Under the pieces are notes generated by a model, which was given only the letters and a program-made list of their open reading frames with translations, ran no database searches and was not told the origin of the DNA. Positions 26,544 through 34,958 of a DNA stretch of 34,958 nucleotides are shown here, piece by piece; position 1 is the first letter of the stretch, and every line of letters begins with the position of its first letter. The stretch is from Dehalococcoidia bacterium (GTDB lineage: Bacteria; Chloroflexota; Dehalococcoidia; Dehalococcoidales; W111): contig DUEU01000083.1 in the NCBI GenBank assembly GCA_011191985.1, positions 1-34,958 of the forward strand, given 5' to 3'. Both the position numbers and the translations under genes were made by a program.

Positions 26544-27179
26544 CTAACCCTTGGGGATGATAACCACCTTTCGGGCCTCGTCCTGACCAACGCTCTGGGT
26601 GGTAACATCAGGGTGATCGGCCAGGGCAAGGTGGATAATACGCCGCTCATAAGCCGGCATCGGCTCCAGGGTAAAGGGCATTTTTTTCTCCCTCACCCGT
26701 TCCGCCATGCGGTAGGCCAGGGCCTGCAGTGCCCGATAGCGGCGCTGCTTGTACTCCTCAACGTCAATGACTATGGGCAGCCACTCCTCTGAGTGGTGGG
26801 CCACGATAAGTCTGACGATATATTGCAGGCTGGCCAGGGTCTGTCCGCGCCGCCCAATCAGGATGCCCAGGTCATCGCCTCGAATATTGAGGGTTATCGG
26901 GTCAGTATCCACCTGGGCCACCGAAGCACTTATCCCCATCCCCGTCAACAGTGCCTCCAGCACCTCCTTCGCCGCCCGGGCCAGGTCACCCTCCTTACTC
27001 TCTACAGGAACCAGAGTAGTCACCCGCACCCTCGCTTCCTCGCCACCCAGACCCAGTATCCCGGACTTACCTTCGTTTAGGATAGCGACGTCTACTTGAT
27101 CGCGGCTGACGCCTAATTTGTCTAATGCTTTTTGGATAGCCTGCTCCACGGTCTTGCCGCTTATCTCCAGCTCCTGCAC
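26544..27179 (-). CDS. jag: Jag/KhpB RNA-binding protein (Jag-N, KH, R3H); GTG start proposed at 27179
   Basis: VQELEISGKTVEQAIQKALDKLGVSRDQVDVAIL, ILIGRRGQTLASLQYIVRLI, MPAYERRIIHLAL; AGGAGGGGGGAAAGGAAAGTG RBS. Confidence 0.9.
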   Translation of the reverse strand: MQELEISGKTVEQAIQKALDKLGVSRDQVDVAILNEGKSGILGLGGEEARVRVTTLVPVESKEGDLARAAKEVLEALLTGMGISASVAQVDTDPITLNIRGDDLGILIGRRGQTLASLQYIVRLIVAHHSEEWLPIVIDVEEYKQRRYRALQALAYRMAERVREKKMPFTLEPMPAYERRIIHLALADHPDVTTQSVGQDEARKVVIIPKG

Positions 27180-28029
27180 TTTCCTTTCCCCCCTCCTGCG
27201 CTGTGCTTGGCTCAACGATATCCGCCTCAATCGCCTCTGTTTCGGCGACAGGCGCCTGCTCTACGCGGGCGATACGACTCCTGTACTTCTTGTCTCTGGT
27301 TGCCTGCCCGGCCTCCCTTCCTGGTAACAAAGACCCCCAGCCAGTGATGAAATACTGCATGGCAATACCGATAACTGTTGATGCCAGCCAGTAAAGGGCC
27401 AGGCCATTATAGAACCAGAGCGAGAAGAAGAAGAACATCATCGGCATCATCCATACCATCATCTGGGTCGTTTGTTGCTGTCTCGGGTCAACCGCCGGCG
27501 GGGTTGTCATCTTCTGCTGTACCCACATGCTGGCACCCACCAGCAGCGCCAGTATAAAATTACCGGTCGCTGCCAGATCCAATCCCAGGAAGTTACTGTT
27601 CAGGGGCATCATAGAATACACTGCCGGCCAGGGGTACAGGTAACGTGAAAGGTTCAGCAAACCCTCCGGAGCAATGGCCAGCGCCAGCATGATTGACTGG
27701 TAGACGGCTATCCAGATGGGCATCTGGACCAGCATCGGCACCAGGCAACCCGCCGGGCTAATGCCAGCCTCTTTGTACAGCTTCATCTGCTCCTGAGCCA
27801 GCGCATTCCTGTCCTTGGCATACTTCTTCTGGAGCTCGGCAATCTTGGGCTGAAGGCTCTGCATCGCCTTGGTAGAGCGAAGCTGTCGGGCGGTAAGAGG
27901 ATAAGTTATCAGCCGCATGAGAATCGTCAGGGCAATGATGCTGGCCCCGAAGCTATTAAATAAATAGTAGGACAGCCAGATAAGGATGTTTAACACCGGC
28001 TGCAGTATGATTAGCTCCCAGGGATTCAA
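27067..28029 (-). CDS. yidC: Membrane protein insertase YidC/Oxa1 family
   Basis: SFGASIIALTILMRLITYPLTARQLRSTKAMQSLQPKIAELQKKYAKDR, GCLVPMLVQMPIWIAVYQSI; basic C-terminal tail. Confidence 0.95.
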   Translation of the reverse strand: MNPWELIILQPVLNILIWLSYYLFNSFGASIIALTILMRLITYPLTARQLRSTKAMQSLQPKIAELQKKYAKDRNALAQEQMKLYKEAGISPAGCLVPMLVQMPIWIAVYQSIMLALAIAPEGLLNLSRYLYPWPAVYSMMPLNSNFLGLDLAATGNFILALLVGASMWVQQKMTTPPAVDPRQQQTTQMMVWMMPMMFFFFSLWFYNGLALYWLASTVIGIAMQYFITGWGSLLPGREAGQATRDKKYRSRIARVEQAPVAETEAIEADIVEPSTAQEGGKESAGAGDKRQDRGAGYPKSIRQIRRQPRSSRRRYPKRR

Positions 28030-28040
28030 CGGAAATTACC

Positions 28041-29234
28041 TCACTCACCACTCTTTAAAGAGATAGTCGGCAACTCGGCCCCGCTGCTGGCATCCACAGC
28101 GTGAATCTTCAGGTCCTGGGTGTGAATATAAACGACTCCCTGGCTGGTGCTGAGAGGGCCGTATACCTCTGCTTCGATATCAACAAGCTGCCTTTTTTGC
28201 CCACTGCTAGTATCTATGGCGTATATCCCGCCTGCCTGTGAAGCCAGGACGATAGTGCTATCCACCAATACCGGCGAAGATGAGACCGGGCTGCCCAGGT
28301 CGTACTCATCAAGTTTAAGGCCACTTTCGGCATCAAGGGCATAAACCCTGCCGTCAAGACAGGGGGCATAAATAACACCCTCATAGACCAGCGGCGTTGC
28401 CCAGAACCAGTTTTCACCCATGAACTGCCATTTCAGGGTGCCGCTGGCGGCATCCACCGCATAAAGATGCCGGTCGAAAGACCCGATATAAACTGTGCCA
28501 TTATGGACCAGGGGGGTGGCCCCAATCGCCCCCTCAGCTTTAAACTCCCATAGCTTATTACCACTTTCAGCATCCAGAGCATAAAGCTTGTAGTCAAAAG
28601 AGCCAAAATATACCGTTTCACCGCTGACTACCGGCGTTGACCAGACTCTATCCCCGGTCCCAAACTGCCATCTCTCGTTGCCGGTAGCAGCATCCAGGGC
28701 ATAAAGCTTCCAGCTTTCTTTTGTATCCGCAGCACCAACATAGACTGTATCCTGGGCCGCTGCCGTGCCGCCGACAATCGGCTGAAGATTACCCTCGCGG
28801 GGGTATATCCTTCTTATCTGCAGGGTACTGGAATCAAAGGCGTATATCTTGCCATTATAGCCGGCGATATAAACCAGACCACCGGCCACGGCCGGAGTGC
28901 CGTATATCGCCACCCCGGTCGGCCCGCCGCCACAGCCACCGCCTGCCGCCGGGGTCCCGCAGCCGAACAAGCCGGCCCCCTGCCCCGACATCTTGAGCGC
29001 CTCTGACCACTGACGGCCGCCCTCAGCCAGATTAATGGCTACCAGCCGTCCCTCCTTGGAACCTACGAACAGGGTGTTATCGACGATGGCGCCCCCGGAC
29101 CAGCCAATCGCCTGTAAACCTCTAATGCATCCCAGACCGGACAGCCCGCCAGCGGTCACCAGAAGCACCACCATTAGCAGCAGGAGGGCCACCTTAACGG
29201 GTAATGCCTTATTTTGCCGAAACCGCATTTCCAT
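28041..29234 (-). CDS. PQQ-like beta-propeller (BamB-like) lipoprotein
   Basis: Signal/lipobox GGLSGLGC; repeated YALDAESG/LYAVDAASG/VYIGSFD blade motifs. Confidence 0.88.
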   Translation of the reverse strand: MEMRFRQNKALPVKVALLLLMVVLLVTAGGLSGLGCIRGLQAIGWSGGAIVDNTLFVGSKEGRLVAINLAEGGRQWSEALKMSGQGAGLFGCGTPAAGGGCGGGPTGVAIYGTPAVAGGLVYIAGYNGKIYAFDSSTLQIRRIYPREGNLQPIVGGTAAAQDTVYVGAADTKESWKLYALDAATGNERWQFGTGDRVWSTPVVSGETVYFGSFDYKLYALDAESGNKLWEFKAEGAIGATPLVHNGTVYIGSFDRHLYAVDAASGTLKWQFMGENWFWATPLVYEGVIYAPCLDGRVYALDAESGLKLDEYDLGSPVSSSPVLVDSTIVLASQAGGIYAIDTSSGQKRQLVDIEAEVYGPLSTSQGVVYIHTQDLKIHAVDASSGAELPTISLKSGE

Positions 29235-29248
29235 ATTTTCCCTAACTA

Positions 29249-29458
29249 TTAATGCAACGGGTCATAACCGCCCGAATGAAACGGATGACAGCGGAGAATT
29301 CGCCTTGCCCCCAGCCCTATCCCCTTGAAAAGACCGTATCTTTCGATAGCTTCGTAGGTATACTGTGAACAGGTGGGGATGAAGCGGCAGGAATGGGGCA
29401 GGACCTGCGATAAGGTCATCTGGTAAAGTCTAATCAATGCTAAGGGAAACCTCTTCAT
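29249..29458 (-). CDS. yidD: Membrane protein insertion efficiency factor YidD
   Basis: [56 protein letters not shown]; start corrected to 29458. Confidence 0.94.
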   Translation of the reverse strand: MKRFPLALIRLYQMTLSQVLPHSCRFIPTCSQYTYEAIERYGLFKGIGLGARRILRCHPFHSGGYDPLH

Positions 29459-29798
29459 TCTCTTTCGCCAACAAGCACGCCCTTGAAAGCAACCCGGCCA
29501 CCGATTCTCTAAGAGCAGTATAATCAGCGTTAGCCGCGGCTGTCCTAGCGATGAGGACAATATCCCAGCCTGGCTCGAGCGAAGTCAAGCGCAGGATCTC
29601 GCGAAGCAGTCGCCGCACCCGATTCCTCACCACTGCCTTGCCCACTCGCCGACTAACCGAAAAGCCGTATCTCGAAAAGGGGAGTCCGTTAGGCAGCGAT
29701 TTCAGCACCAGCAGATTACTCACCCGCGTGCTACCTTTATCATAAACCAGCGCATATTGCCCCGACTTGGTAATAAGATGCTCGCCCCGCATGGCCAC
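29430..29798 (-). CDS. rnpA: Ribonuclease P protein component
   Basis: [30 protein letters not shown]. Confidence 0.95.
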   Translation of the reverse strand: MAMRGEHLITKSGQYALVYDKGSTRVSNLLVLKSLPNGLPFSRYGFSVSRRVGKAVVRNRVRRLLREILRLTSLEPGWDIVLIARTAAANADYTALRESVAGLLSRACLLAKENEEVSLSID

Positions 29799-29811
29799 CG
29801 CCCGCCGTTAG

Positions 29812-29952
29812 TCAGACTGGGGTCAATTTCGCACGTCCTTTAAGTCGTCTTGCTTTCAAGACAGCTTGACCACCCCGTGTGCTCATTCTGGCCCGAAAAC
29901 CGTGCCTTCGCTTCCGGGGAATACTTTTCGGTTGATAGGTCCTCTTCGGCAT
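29812..29952 (-). CDS. rpmH: 50S ribosomal protein bL34 (46 aa, absent from the ORF track)
   Basis: [46 protein letters not shown]. Confidence 0.97.
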   Translation of the reverse strand: MPKRTYQPKSIPRKRRHGFRARMSTRGGQAVLKARRLKGRAKLTPV

Positions 29953-29977
29953 TCTGACCCCTTGCTAGACTAAGGTG

Positions 29978-30007
29978 ATTATACTTCGACGGCTCATTAA
30001 GTGTCAA
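29978..30007 (-). promoter_or_regulatory. rpmH operon promoter
   Basis: Minus strand TTGACA (30007-30002), 18 nt, TATAAT (29983-29978). Confidence 0.8.
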
Positions 30008-30115
30008 TCAGAAAGGCAGCTTATCTGTACGGTAGCCCCGCCACAGCCATTACTATCAACCTTCCCTGATAATCCCTCGCTCGAAGATAGAAGAGGCCAT
30101 ATTGGATATAGAAGA

Positions 30116-30418
30116 CTACTCGCTTATACCGACGCCACCCGTTTTGCGGATATGAGCGGCAACATAGGGTAGAAGAGCTAGGTGACGCGCCCTCTTTATG
30201 GCTAACGCTAACGCACGCTGATGTTTGGCACAGGTGCCCGTTTTGCGGCGGGGCTCAATCTTGCCCCGCTCCGATACGTAACGGCGCAACTGAGAAGGCA
30301 CCTTGTAGTCGATTTCTTGTATCTTCTCGCTGCAAAATGAGCAGACTTTGCGCCGGGCAACATACCTGCCACCACCCCACCGCCTAGTTTTAGTCTTGGT
30401 AATTACTTTCCTAGCCAC
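30116..30418 (-). CDS. rpsR: 30S ribosomal protein bS18
   Basis: [60 protein letters not shown]. Confidence 0.96.
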   Translation of the reverse strand: MARKVITKTKTRRWGGGRYVARRKVCSFCSEKIQEIDYKVPSQLRRYVSERGKIEPRRKTGTCAKHQRALALAIKRARHLALLPYVAAHIRKTGGVGISE

Positions 30419-30438
30419 TCACAATCACTCCTGCTTAG

Positions 30439-30849
30439 TCACTCAAACGGAATATCCTCGGGTTCCAACTCACTAGAGGTAGTCTCATCCACTTTATCAT
30501 CTGAGAAAGGTGCGGGCCCTCGCCTATCCAGAAATAGGACCCGGTTAGCCACTATCTCGGTACGGTAATGCCGCTGGCCATCCTGGCTCTCCCACATATG
30601 GGTACGCAAACGACCTTCAGCGTAGACACGCCGCCCCTTGGCTAAAAACTGGTTGCATTGCTCTGCCAGCCTGCCCCAGGCAACCACGGTAAACCACTCT
30701 GTTTCTTCGCGGCGCTCACCGTCGACAGTGGTGTAAGCCCGGTTGGTGGCCACACGAAAAGAAGTTACCGGATTGCCATTCGGGGTAAACCGCATCTCAG
30801 GTTCGTTGCCGATATTGCCGATAATCATTACCTTGTTCAAGCTTGCCAT
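30439..30849 (-). CDS. ssb: Single-stranded DNA-binding protein
   Basis: LNKVMIIGNIGNEPEMRFTPNGNPVTSFRVATNR, WFTVVAWGRLAEQC, C-terminal EDIPFE. Confidence 0.96.
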   Translation of the reverse strand: MASLNKVMIIGNIGNEPEMRFTPNGNPVTSFRVATNRAYTTVDGERREETEWFTVVAWGRLAEQCNQFLAKGRRVYAEGRLRTHMWESQDGQRHYRTEIVANRVLFLDRRGPAPFSDDKVDETTSSELEPEDIPFE

Positions 30850-30904
30850 CGCCCAAGACTCCTTTCACTCCCCGAACGCATCCAAGATATGAGTGTGCCT
30901 GTGT

Positions 30905-31240
30905 TTAATCACTCAATTTTACCAAGAGATGACGTAAAACCGCCTCCGAAATGCGCAGGTTCGCTTCAAGCTCCCCGGTCAATTTTGCACCTAACTTAAA
31001 GCGAACCAGAACATAGCTGCCCTCCGTAAAGTGCTTCAGGGGATAAGCTAGCTTCCTTTTGCCCCATTGCTCAACCGAGTCAATGGTGCCACCCTTATCG
31101 CCAATAAACTGGTTTATCTTACCAAGCGTCGCTTCAAGGTCGTCTTCAGCAATATCGGGATTTAAGATTACCACCAGCTCATAGTCTCGCAGTTCCTGTT
31201 CTTCTATCTTTGCTTTTTTTACCGCTACCTTCCTGGCCAT
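30905..31240 (-). CDS. rpsF: 30S ribosomal protein bS6
   Basis: LRDYELVVILNPDI, WGKRKLAYPLKHFTEGSYVLVRF. Confidence 0.95.
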   Translation of the reverse strand: MARKVAVKKAKIEEQELRDYELVVILNPDIAEDDLEATLGKINQFIGDKGGTIDSVEQWGKRKLAYPLKHFTEGSYVLVRFKLGAKLTGELEANLRISEAVLRHLLVKLSD

Positions 31241-31348
31241 TAATCACTTCCACAAATTTGCTGACATTATAACACACACCATAAAAGCGCACAACCTGTT
31301 GAGCACGAAAACTGTGTATCAATACATCATGCCGACCGGGCCTCCAGC

Positions 31349-31377
31349 TTGACATACCAACCAATCCTTGCTACACT
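31349..31377 (+). promoter_or_regulatory. Promoter of tRNA-Asp
   Basis: TTGACA (31349-31354), 17 nt, TACACT (31372-31377). Confidence 0.65.
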
Positions 31378-31429
31378 CTAGCTATTCACAGACTTACGTG
31401 CTGTCTCTCACAGCCTAGTCAACTGGAAC

Positions 31430-31503
31430 GGCCCCGTGGTGTAGCGGACTAACATGCCACCCTGTCACGGTGGAGATCGGGGGTTCGAATCCCCCCGGGG
31501 TCG
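31430..31503 (+). tRNA. tRNA-Asp (anticodon GTC)
   Basis: Cloverleaf: GGCCCCG/CGGGGTC acceptor, CCACCCTGTCACGGTGG anticodon arm, CGGGGGTTCGAATCCCCC T arm. Confidence 0.95.
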
Positions 31504-31564
31504 CTTGTTCAAACTTTTTCGTGACAAATTCCTTATAGTTTAGTTGGAAGAAAGGTCCTAATTC

Positions 31565-31596
31565 AGGTTGTGGTGTGACTGCCACAACCTTTTTTA
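31565..31596 (+). terminator. Rho-independent terminator downstream of tRNA-Asp
   Basis: AGGTTGTGG-TGTGACTG-CCACAACCT then TTTTTT. Confidence 0.85.
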
Positions 31597-31808
31597 TCTT
31601 TGATCCAAACGGTTTCGAAAAGGCAGCTTGCCAGGTGATTCTTCTGCTCCTGAGAAGACTTCTTCCAAGCTAGTGCCAGATCTTTGAGAAACGCAGCTAA
31701 AACAACATAATAAACAATTATAATAGACTCATACCTAGTTACACATTAAGTAACTGATTAACTTTGACTGATATGCTCACGGTCATATCCTAGCTGGGAC
31801 ATTCGCCT

Positions 31809-31907
31809 CTAATAGTAACCATCTCGATAGCCACAGAATAGGCAAAATTTGTCCTCACCATCTCTGAAAAGCGGCTGGCCACACCTAAGGCAATAGTCAC
31901 CATTCAT
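31809..31907 (-). CDS. 32-aa zinc-ribbon microprotein candidate (absent from ORF track)
   Basis: MNGDYCLRCGQPLFRDGEDKFCLFCGYRDGYY: CxxCG-N11-12-CxxCG. Confidence 0.55.
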   Translation of the reverse strand: MNGDYCLRCGQPLFRDGEDKFCLFCGYRDGYY

Positions 31908-32147
31908 AACTGATAAGCCGGCAATCAAGCACGCACGCTAGCAAAGCAGATTAAACTATGTTATAAGGGTTAATTTCTTCATTCATCTTGCCCTATTCAT
32001 TTCGTCATGTCTAAAATCTAGTTACTATTTGGATGTCTACGTCCCTCCCTCCATGAAAGACGTAAAAGGACTCTGGGAACCACAATCGGAGCCGATTTTT
32101 CGTTGACTTGGTGATGAGTGTCAACCTAACTGTCACCGGAGGTATGT

Positions 32148-32153
32148 TATAAT
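32148..32153 (+). promoter_or_regulatory. Extended -10 (TGTTATAAT) with upstream inverted repeat GTTGAC-N12-GTCAAC (32102-32125)
   Basis: Directly read; -35 match is weak and the repeat lies just upstream of the -35 position. Confidence 0.5.
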
Positions 32154-32190
32154 TGCCTAGCCATAAAAATTTCTAAAGGAAGGTAACTGT

Positions 32191-33087
32191 ATGCTGGCTC
32201 AAGTGCTTTTAACACCAACGGAATCTAAGAAGTTCATTGCCAAGGCGGTAGCCAAGACGGCTGTGGTGCAACGTGCCTTTAAAGAGGGCATAGTAGCCCT
32301 GCATCCGAGCACCAGCACTGTTTTTATCGTCGAAGAACTCACCGGAAAGACGCCGGATATCAAAGTATTGGTGTGCGGACTCAACTCCCCGGAGGGGGCC
32401 TCCGGCTCAGTGGAGGCGGACGAGGCGCTCGCCAAGGATTTTGAAGAACTTGCCAGGCTGCCCAAGGATGATATCAATGCTATCAGACAGTATCTCCGTG
32501 GGTTTCGCTTTACCTTAGTTGTGGAGAGGGGAAAGCTGGTAATAGGCATGACACTGGGTGAAATCATCGACAAAATGGGGCCTAACGATGTCTACATCAA
32601 GGGAGTAAACGCCGTTGACCCCGATGGTAATGTGGGGGTGCTCATTGGAAACCCGGTGGAAGGTGGTTCTATCGGGATAGTGATGTCCCAGTCCAGGAAC
32701 AAGGGGTTTAAGGTCGTTTTTCCGGTAGGTCTGGAAAAGCTGATTCCTGTCCCCGTCAAGCAGGCTGCCGAAGTCGCCAAAATGAGAAACCAGGTAAATT
32801 ACTCGATGGGAAGAGCCTGCGCCTTATGGCCGTGCGAGGGTATCGTTATAACGGAACTGAAAGCCGTTGAAATACTCAGCGGCGGAGCGACGGCTACTCC
32901 CATTAGTGCTGGTGGGCTCGCCGGTGCCGAAGGGGCGATTACTATGTTAATCAAGGGTGATAACGAGCAGGTAACCAGGGTCATCAAAGCTATTGAAGAG
33001 TGTAAAGGAGCCAAACTGCCCCGAGAGATACGTGCGCGGAAAATTGTCCACACGGGGTGGGACTGGCGTCAAGATGGGAAATCATAA
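32191..33087 (+). CDS. Conserved-looking protein of unrecognised family (298 aa)
   Basis: Full-length ORF with AAGGAAGG RBS; MGPNDVYIKGVNAVDPDGNVGVLIGNPVEGGSIGIVMSQ and PVGLEKLIPVPV segments look enzyme-like. Confidence 0.85.
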   Translation: MLAQVLLTPTESKKFIAKAVAKTAVVQRAFKEGIVALHPSTSTVFIVEELTGKTPDIKVLVCGLNSPEGASGSVEADEALAKDFEELARLPKDDINAIRQYLRGFRFTLVVERGKLVIGMTLGEIIDKMGPNDVYIKGVNAVDPDGNVGVLIGNPVEGGSIGIVMSQSRNKGFKVVFPVGLEKLIPVPVKQAAEVAKMRNQVNYSMGRACALWPCEGIVITELKAVEILSGGATATPISAGGLAGAEGAITMLIKGDNEQVTRVIKAIEECKGAKLPREIRARKIVHTGWDWRQDGKS

Positions 33088-33295
33088 TGGCCGAAATCTT
33101 CAGGACTTTCCTCGCCAGATACAGAGCTAGGTGGACAGGTTAATAATCGGGCCAGCTTTAATACCGGTCATTTAATAAATATGTTCTATAACTAGATAGC
33201 TCAAGCGATCCGGGCTGTTAAAAAACCGCGCCGCCACTCGTCTCGCTCAGTAGCCCAGCTAATATACACACTATTCACTATAAGAGGAGGCAGAT

Positions 33296-34129
33296 ATGAA
33301 AAGCCTTGAGGGTAAGGTCGCTCTGATTACTGGGGCCGGCAGCAAGAGGGGTATTGGACATGCCATCGCCCTGAGATTGGCCGGTGAGGGCGCTGACGTA
33401 GTTGTCACCGATAGATATACTGCCCCCCGGAGCCTTTTCCCAGGGGATGAAGAGTGGGGAGGTCTGGATGAGATAGTTGGCGAAATTGAATCTCTCGGCA
33501 GGAAAGCCCTGCCGGTAATGGCCGATGTCAGTAGCAGCCAAGAGGTCGATAAAGCTGTGGCCAAAGCCATGGAGAAATTCGGGAAGATAGATATCCTGGT
33601 CCATTGCGCCGGTATTGGGCCCCCCAAGGATATACCCATCACAGGACATACCGAAGAGGCATGGAGAACAGTTCTGGACACAAATCTAACAGGCTCGTTC
33701 CTAGTTTCCAGAGCGGTGGCCAGGAGCATGCGGGGCAGGGGACAAGGCGGCAAGATAGTACTTATCGCCTCTATAGCAGGCACCATGGGCTTACCAGGGC
33801 GTGGCGCGTACTGTGCTTCCAAGTGGGGTGTCATCGGACTGATGAAAACCATGGCACTTGAGTTGGTAAAATACGATATATGCGTCAACGCCATTAATCC
33901 AGGCCCCATTATCTCAAACATAAGAGACGCTGATTTTGCCAAATTACAGAAGGAGCTAAATATCACTTTCGAGGAAGCCCAAGAAATAGAATATCAGAAA
34001 TACCTTACCAATATACCAATGGGCCGGTTTGGCACTGCCGAAGAAGTAGCCGACCTAGCCCTGTTCCTAGTTTCCAACCAGTCCAGCTATATCACCGGAG
34101 AAACAATAAATATCAGCGGCGGTATATAG
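33296..34129 (+). CDS. Short-chain dehydrogenase/reductase (FabG-like)
   Basis: ALITGAGSKRGIGHAIALRLAGEGADVVVTD, LIASIAG, YCASKWGV, INISGGI; AGAGGAGG RBS. Confidence 0.93.
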   Translation: MKSLEGKVALITGAGSKRGIGHAIALRLAGEGADVVVTDRYTAPRSLFPGDEEWGGLDEIVGEIESLGRKALPVMADVSSSQEVDKAVAKAMEKFGKIDILVHCAGIGPPKDIPITGHTEEAWRTVLDTNLTGSFLVSRAVARSMRGRGQGGKIVLIASIAGTMGLPGRGAYCASKWGVIGLMKTMALELVKYDICVNAINPGPIISNIRDADFAKLQKELNITFEEAQEIEYQKYLTNIPMGRFGTAEEVADLALFLVSNQSSYITGETINISGGI

Positions 34130-34257
34130 TACACCTTAATGGGTTAGAGTTGATTGCGGTTAATGCTCATGGAGGTAAAAGCTTTTAGTATGAAATCTGC
34201 TAACATGCCGAAGGAGTTGGGTAAATAATGGTTCCTTTTTAACCGGCTCTAAGGCTA

Positions 34258-34286
34258 TTGACAATACCCAGATATGGTACTACACT
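34258..34286 (+). promoter_or_regulatory. Promoter of TPR lipoprotein gene
   Basis: TTGACA (34258-34263), 17 nt, TACACT (34281-34286). Confidence 0.55.
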
Positions 34287-34448
34287 AAAGTGCTCATATA
34301 TGAGCTATAAACTGAATAGCGAGTGGTGGGTTAGGGGAACTGGCGGGGAGACGTAGGGCACTGGTAACCGCTGTATATAGTGATAGCTGGTGCTCTTTTT
34401 ATTGATGCAGAATATCTCAAATGCCAATGAGAGAAGGCAGAGTAACAA

Positions 34449-34958
34449 ATGGAAAGAGCCAAGGGAGAATCCAGTATAGTAAAGCAGCGGAGGAGGGCAA
34501 CTGTGATAAATGCTGTTCCCATATTTCTACTCATTTTATGTTCAATATTATTTGCGGTATCATGCGCTAATCCAGCGCTAGAACACCTTGAACTGGGGGA
34601 TGTCTACAGTGAACAAGAGCAGTGGGACCTAGCCATCGATGAGTATAGCAAAGCCATTGAACTTGATCCGGAGTTGGCTTTAGCCTATAACAACCGAGGT
34701 TATGCTTACGGTGGTAAGGAGCGGTGGGATTTGGCCATCGCCGATTGCGATAAGGCTATAGAGCTAGACCCAGAGCTGACTATGGCCTATAGCAACCGGG
34801 GTTGGGCTTACGGTGGTAAGGAGCAGTGGGATTTGGCCATCGCCGATTGCGACAAAGCTATAGAGCTAGACCCAGAGCTGGCTATGGCCTATAGCAACCG
34901 GGGTTGGGCTTACGGTGGTAAGGAGCAGTGGGATTTGGCCATCGCCGATTGCGACAAA
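34449..34958 (+). CDS. TPR-repeat lipoprotein, truncated by the window edge (not in ORF track)
   Basis: MERAKGESSIVKQRRRATVINAVPIFLLILCSILFAVSC lipoprotein signal, then 34-aa TPR units WDLAIADCDKAIELDPELAMAYSNRGWAYGGKEQ; frame open to position 34958. Confidence 0.88.
   Translation, partial: MERAKGESSIVKQRRRATVINAVPIFLLILCSILFAVSCANPALEHLELGDVYSEQEQWDLAIDEYSKAIELDPELALAYNNRGYAYGGKERWDLAIADCDKAIELDPELTMAYSNRGWAYGGKEQWDLAIADCDKAIELDPELAMAYSNRGWAYGGKEQWDLAIADCDK
34710..34958 (+). repeat. Near-identical 102-bp tandem repeats within the TPR gene
   Basis: Units at 34710-34811, 34812-34913 and partial 34914-34958 differ at only a few positions. Confidence 0.9.

Noticed and set aside
31504-32150. 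Integration scar or mobile element next to tRNA-Asp
   Set aside because: No integrase, no repeated 3' tRNA fragment and no terminal repeats seen in the window.
1-34958. CRISPR array, defence system or prophage
   Set aside because: No spaced direct repeats, Cas, nuclease/helicase defence genes or phage structural genes; the only clear tandem repeats are coding TPR units.

Overview
This window is bacterial, gene-dense and organised in operons. It is probably from an anaerobic Chloroflexota/Dehalococcoidia-like genome; that placement is inference only. Plus strand, left part: 3' end of a CARDB-like anchored protein, an XRE-type HTH regulator with an exact consensus promoter, and a [NiFe]-hydrogenase maturation operon hypA-hypB-hypC-hypD-hypE-maturation protease-acpS. 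Minus strand, 5312-13582: a compact seven-gene operon behind one near-consensus promoter, encoding a class III CoA-transferase, two BCR/2-hydroxyacyl-CoA dehydratase subunits, two BcrA/BcrD/HgdC-type ATPases, and a GlcD/GlcF-like flavin/FeS oxidoreductase pair. This is the strongest candidate for an undescribed metabolic module. Further minus-strand operons are PadR-HAAS membrane protein-DegV/FakB-PlsY, and ATP-grasp acyl-CoA synthetase subunit-AMP-ligase-like protein (key catalytic motifs altered)-FabF. The rest contains a TrpB2-like gene with a structured leader, an HtrA-like lipoprotein protease, ileS with a T-box leader (specifier AUC), the rpmH-rnpA-yidD-[PQQ propeller lipoprotein]-yidC-jag cluster, rpsF-ssb-rpsR, tRNA-Asp(GTC), a 32-aa zinc-ribbon ORF, an unassigned 298-aa protein, an SDR, and a TPR lipoprotein with near-identical 102-bp repeats running off the right edge. 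All family calls come from reading translated motifs; no database search was run.
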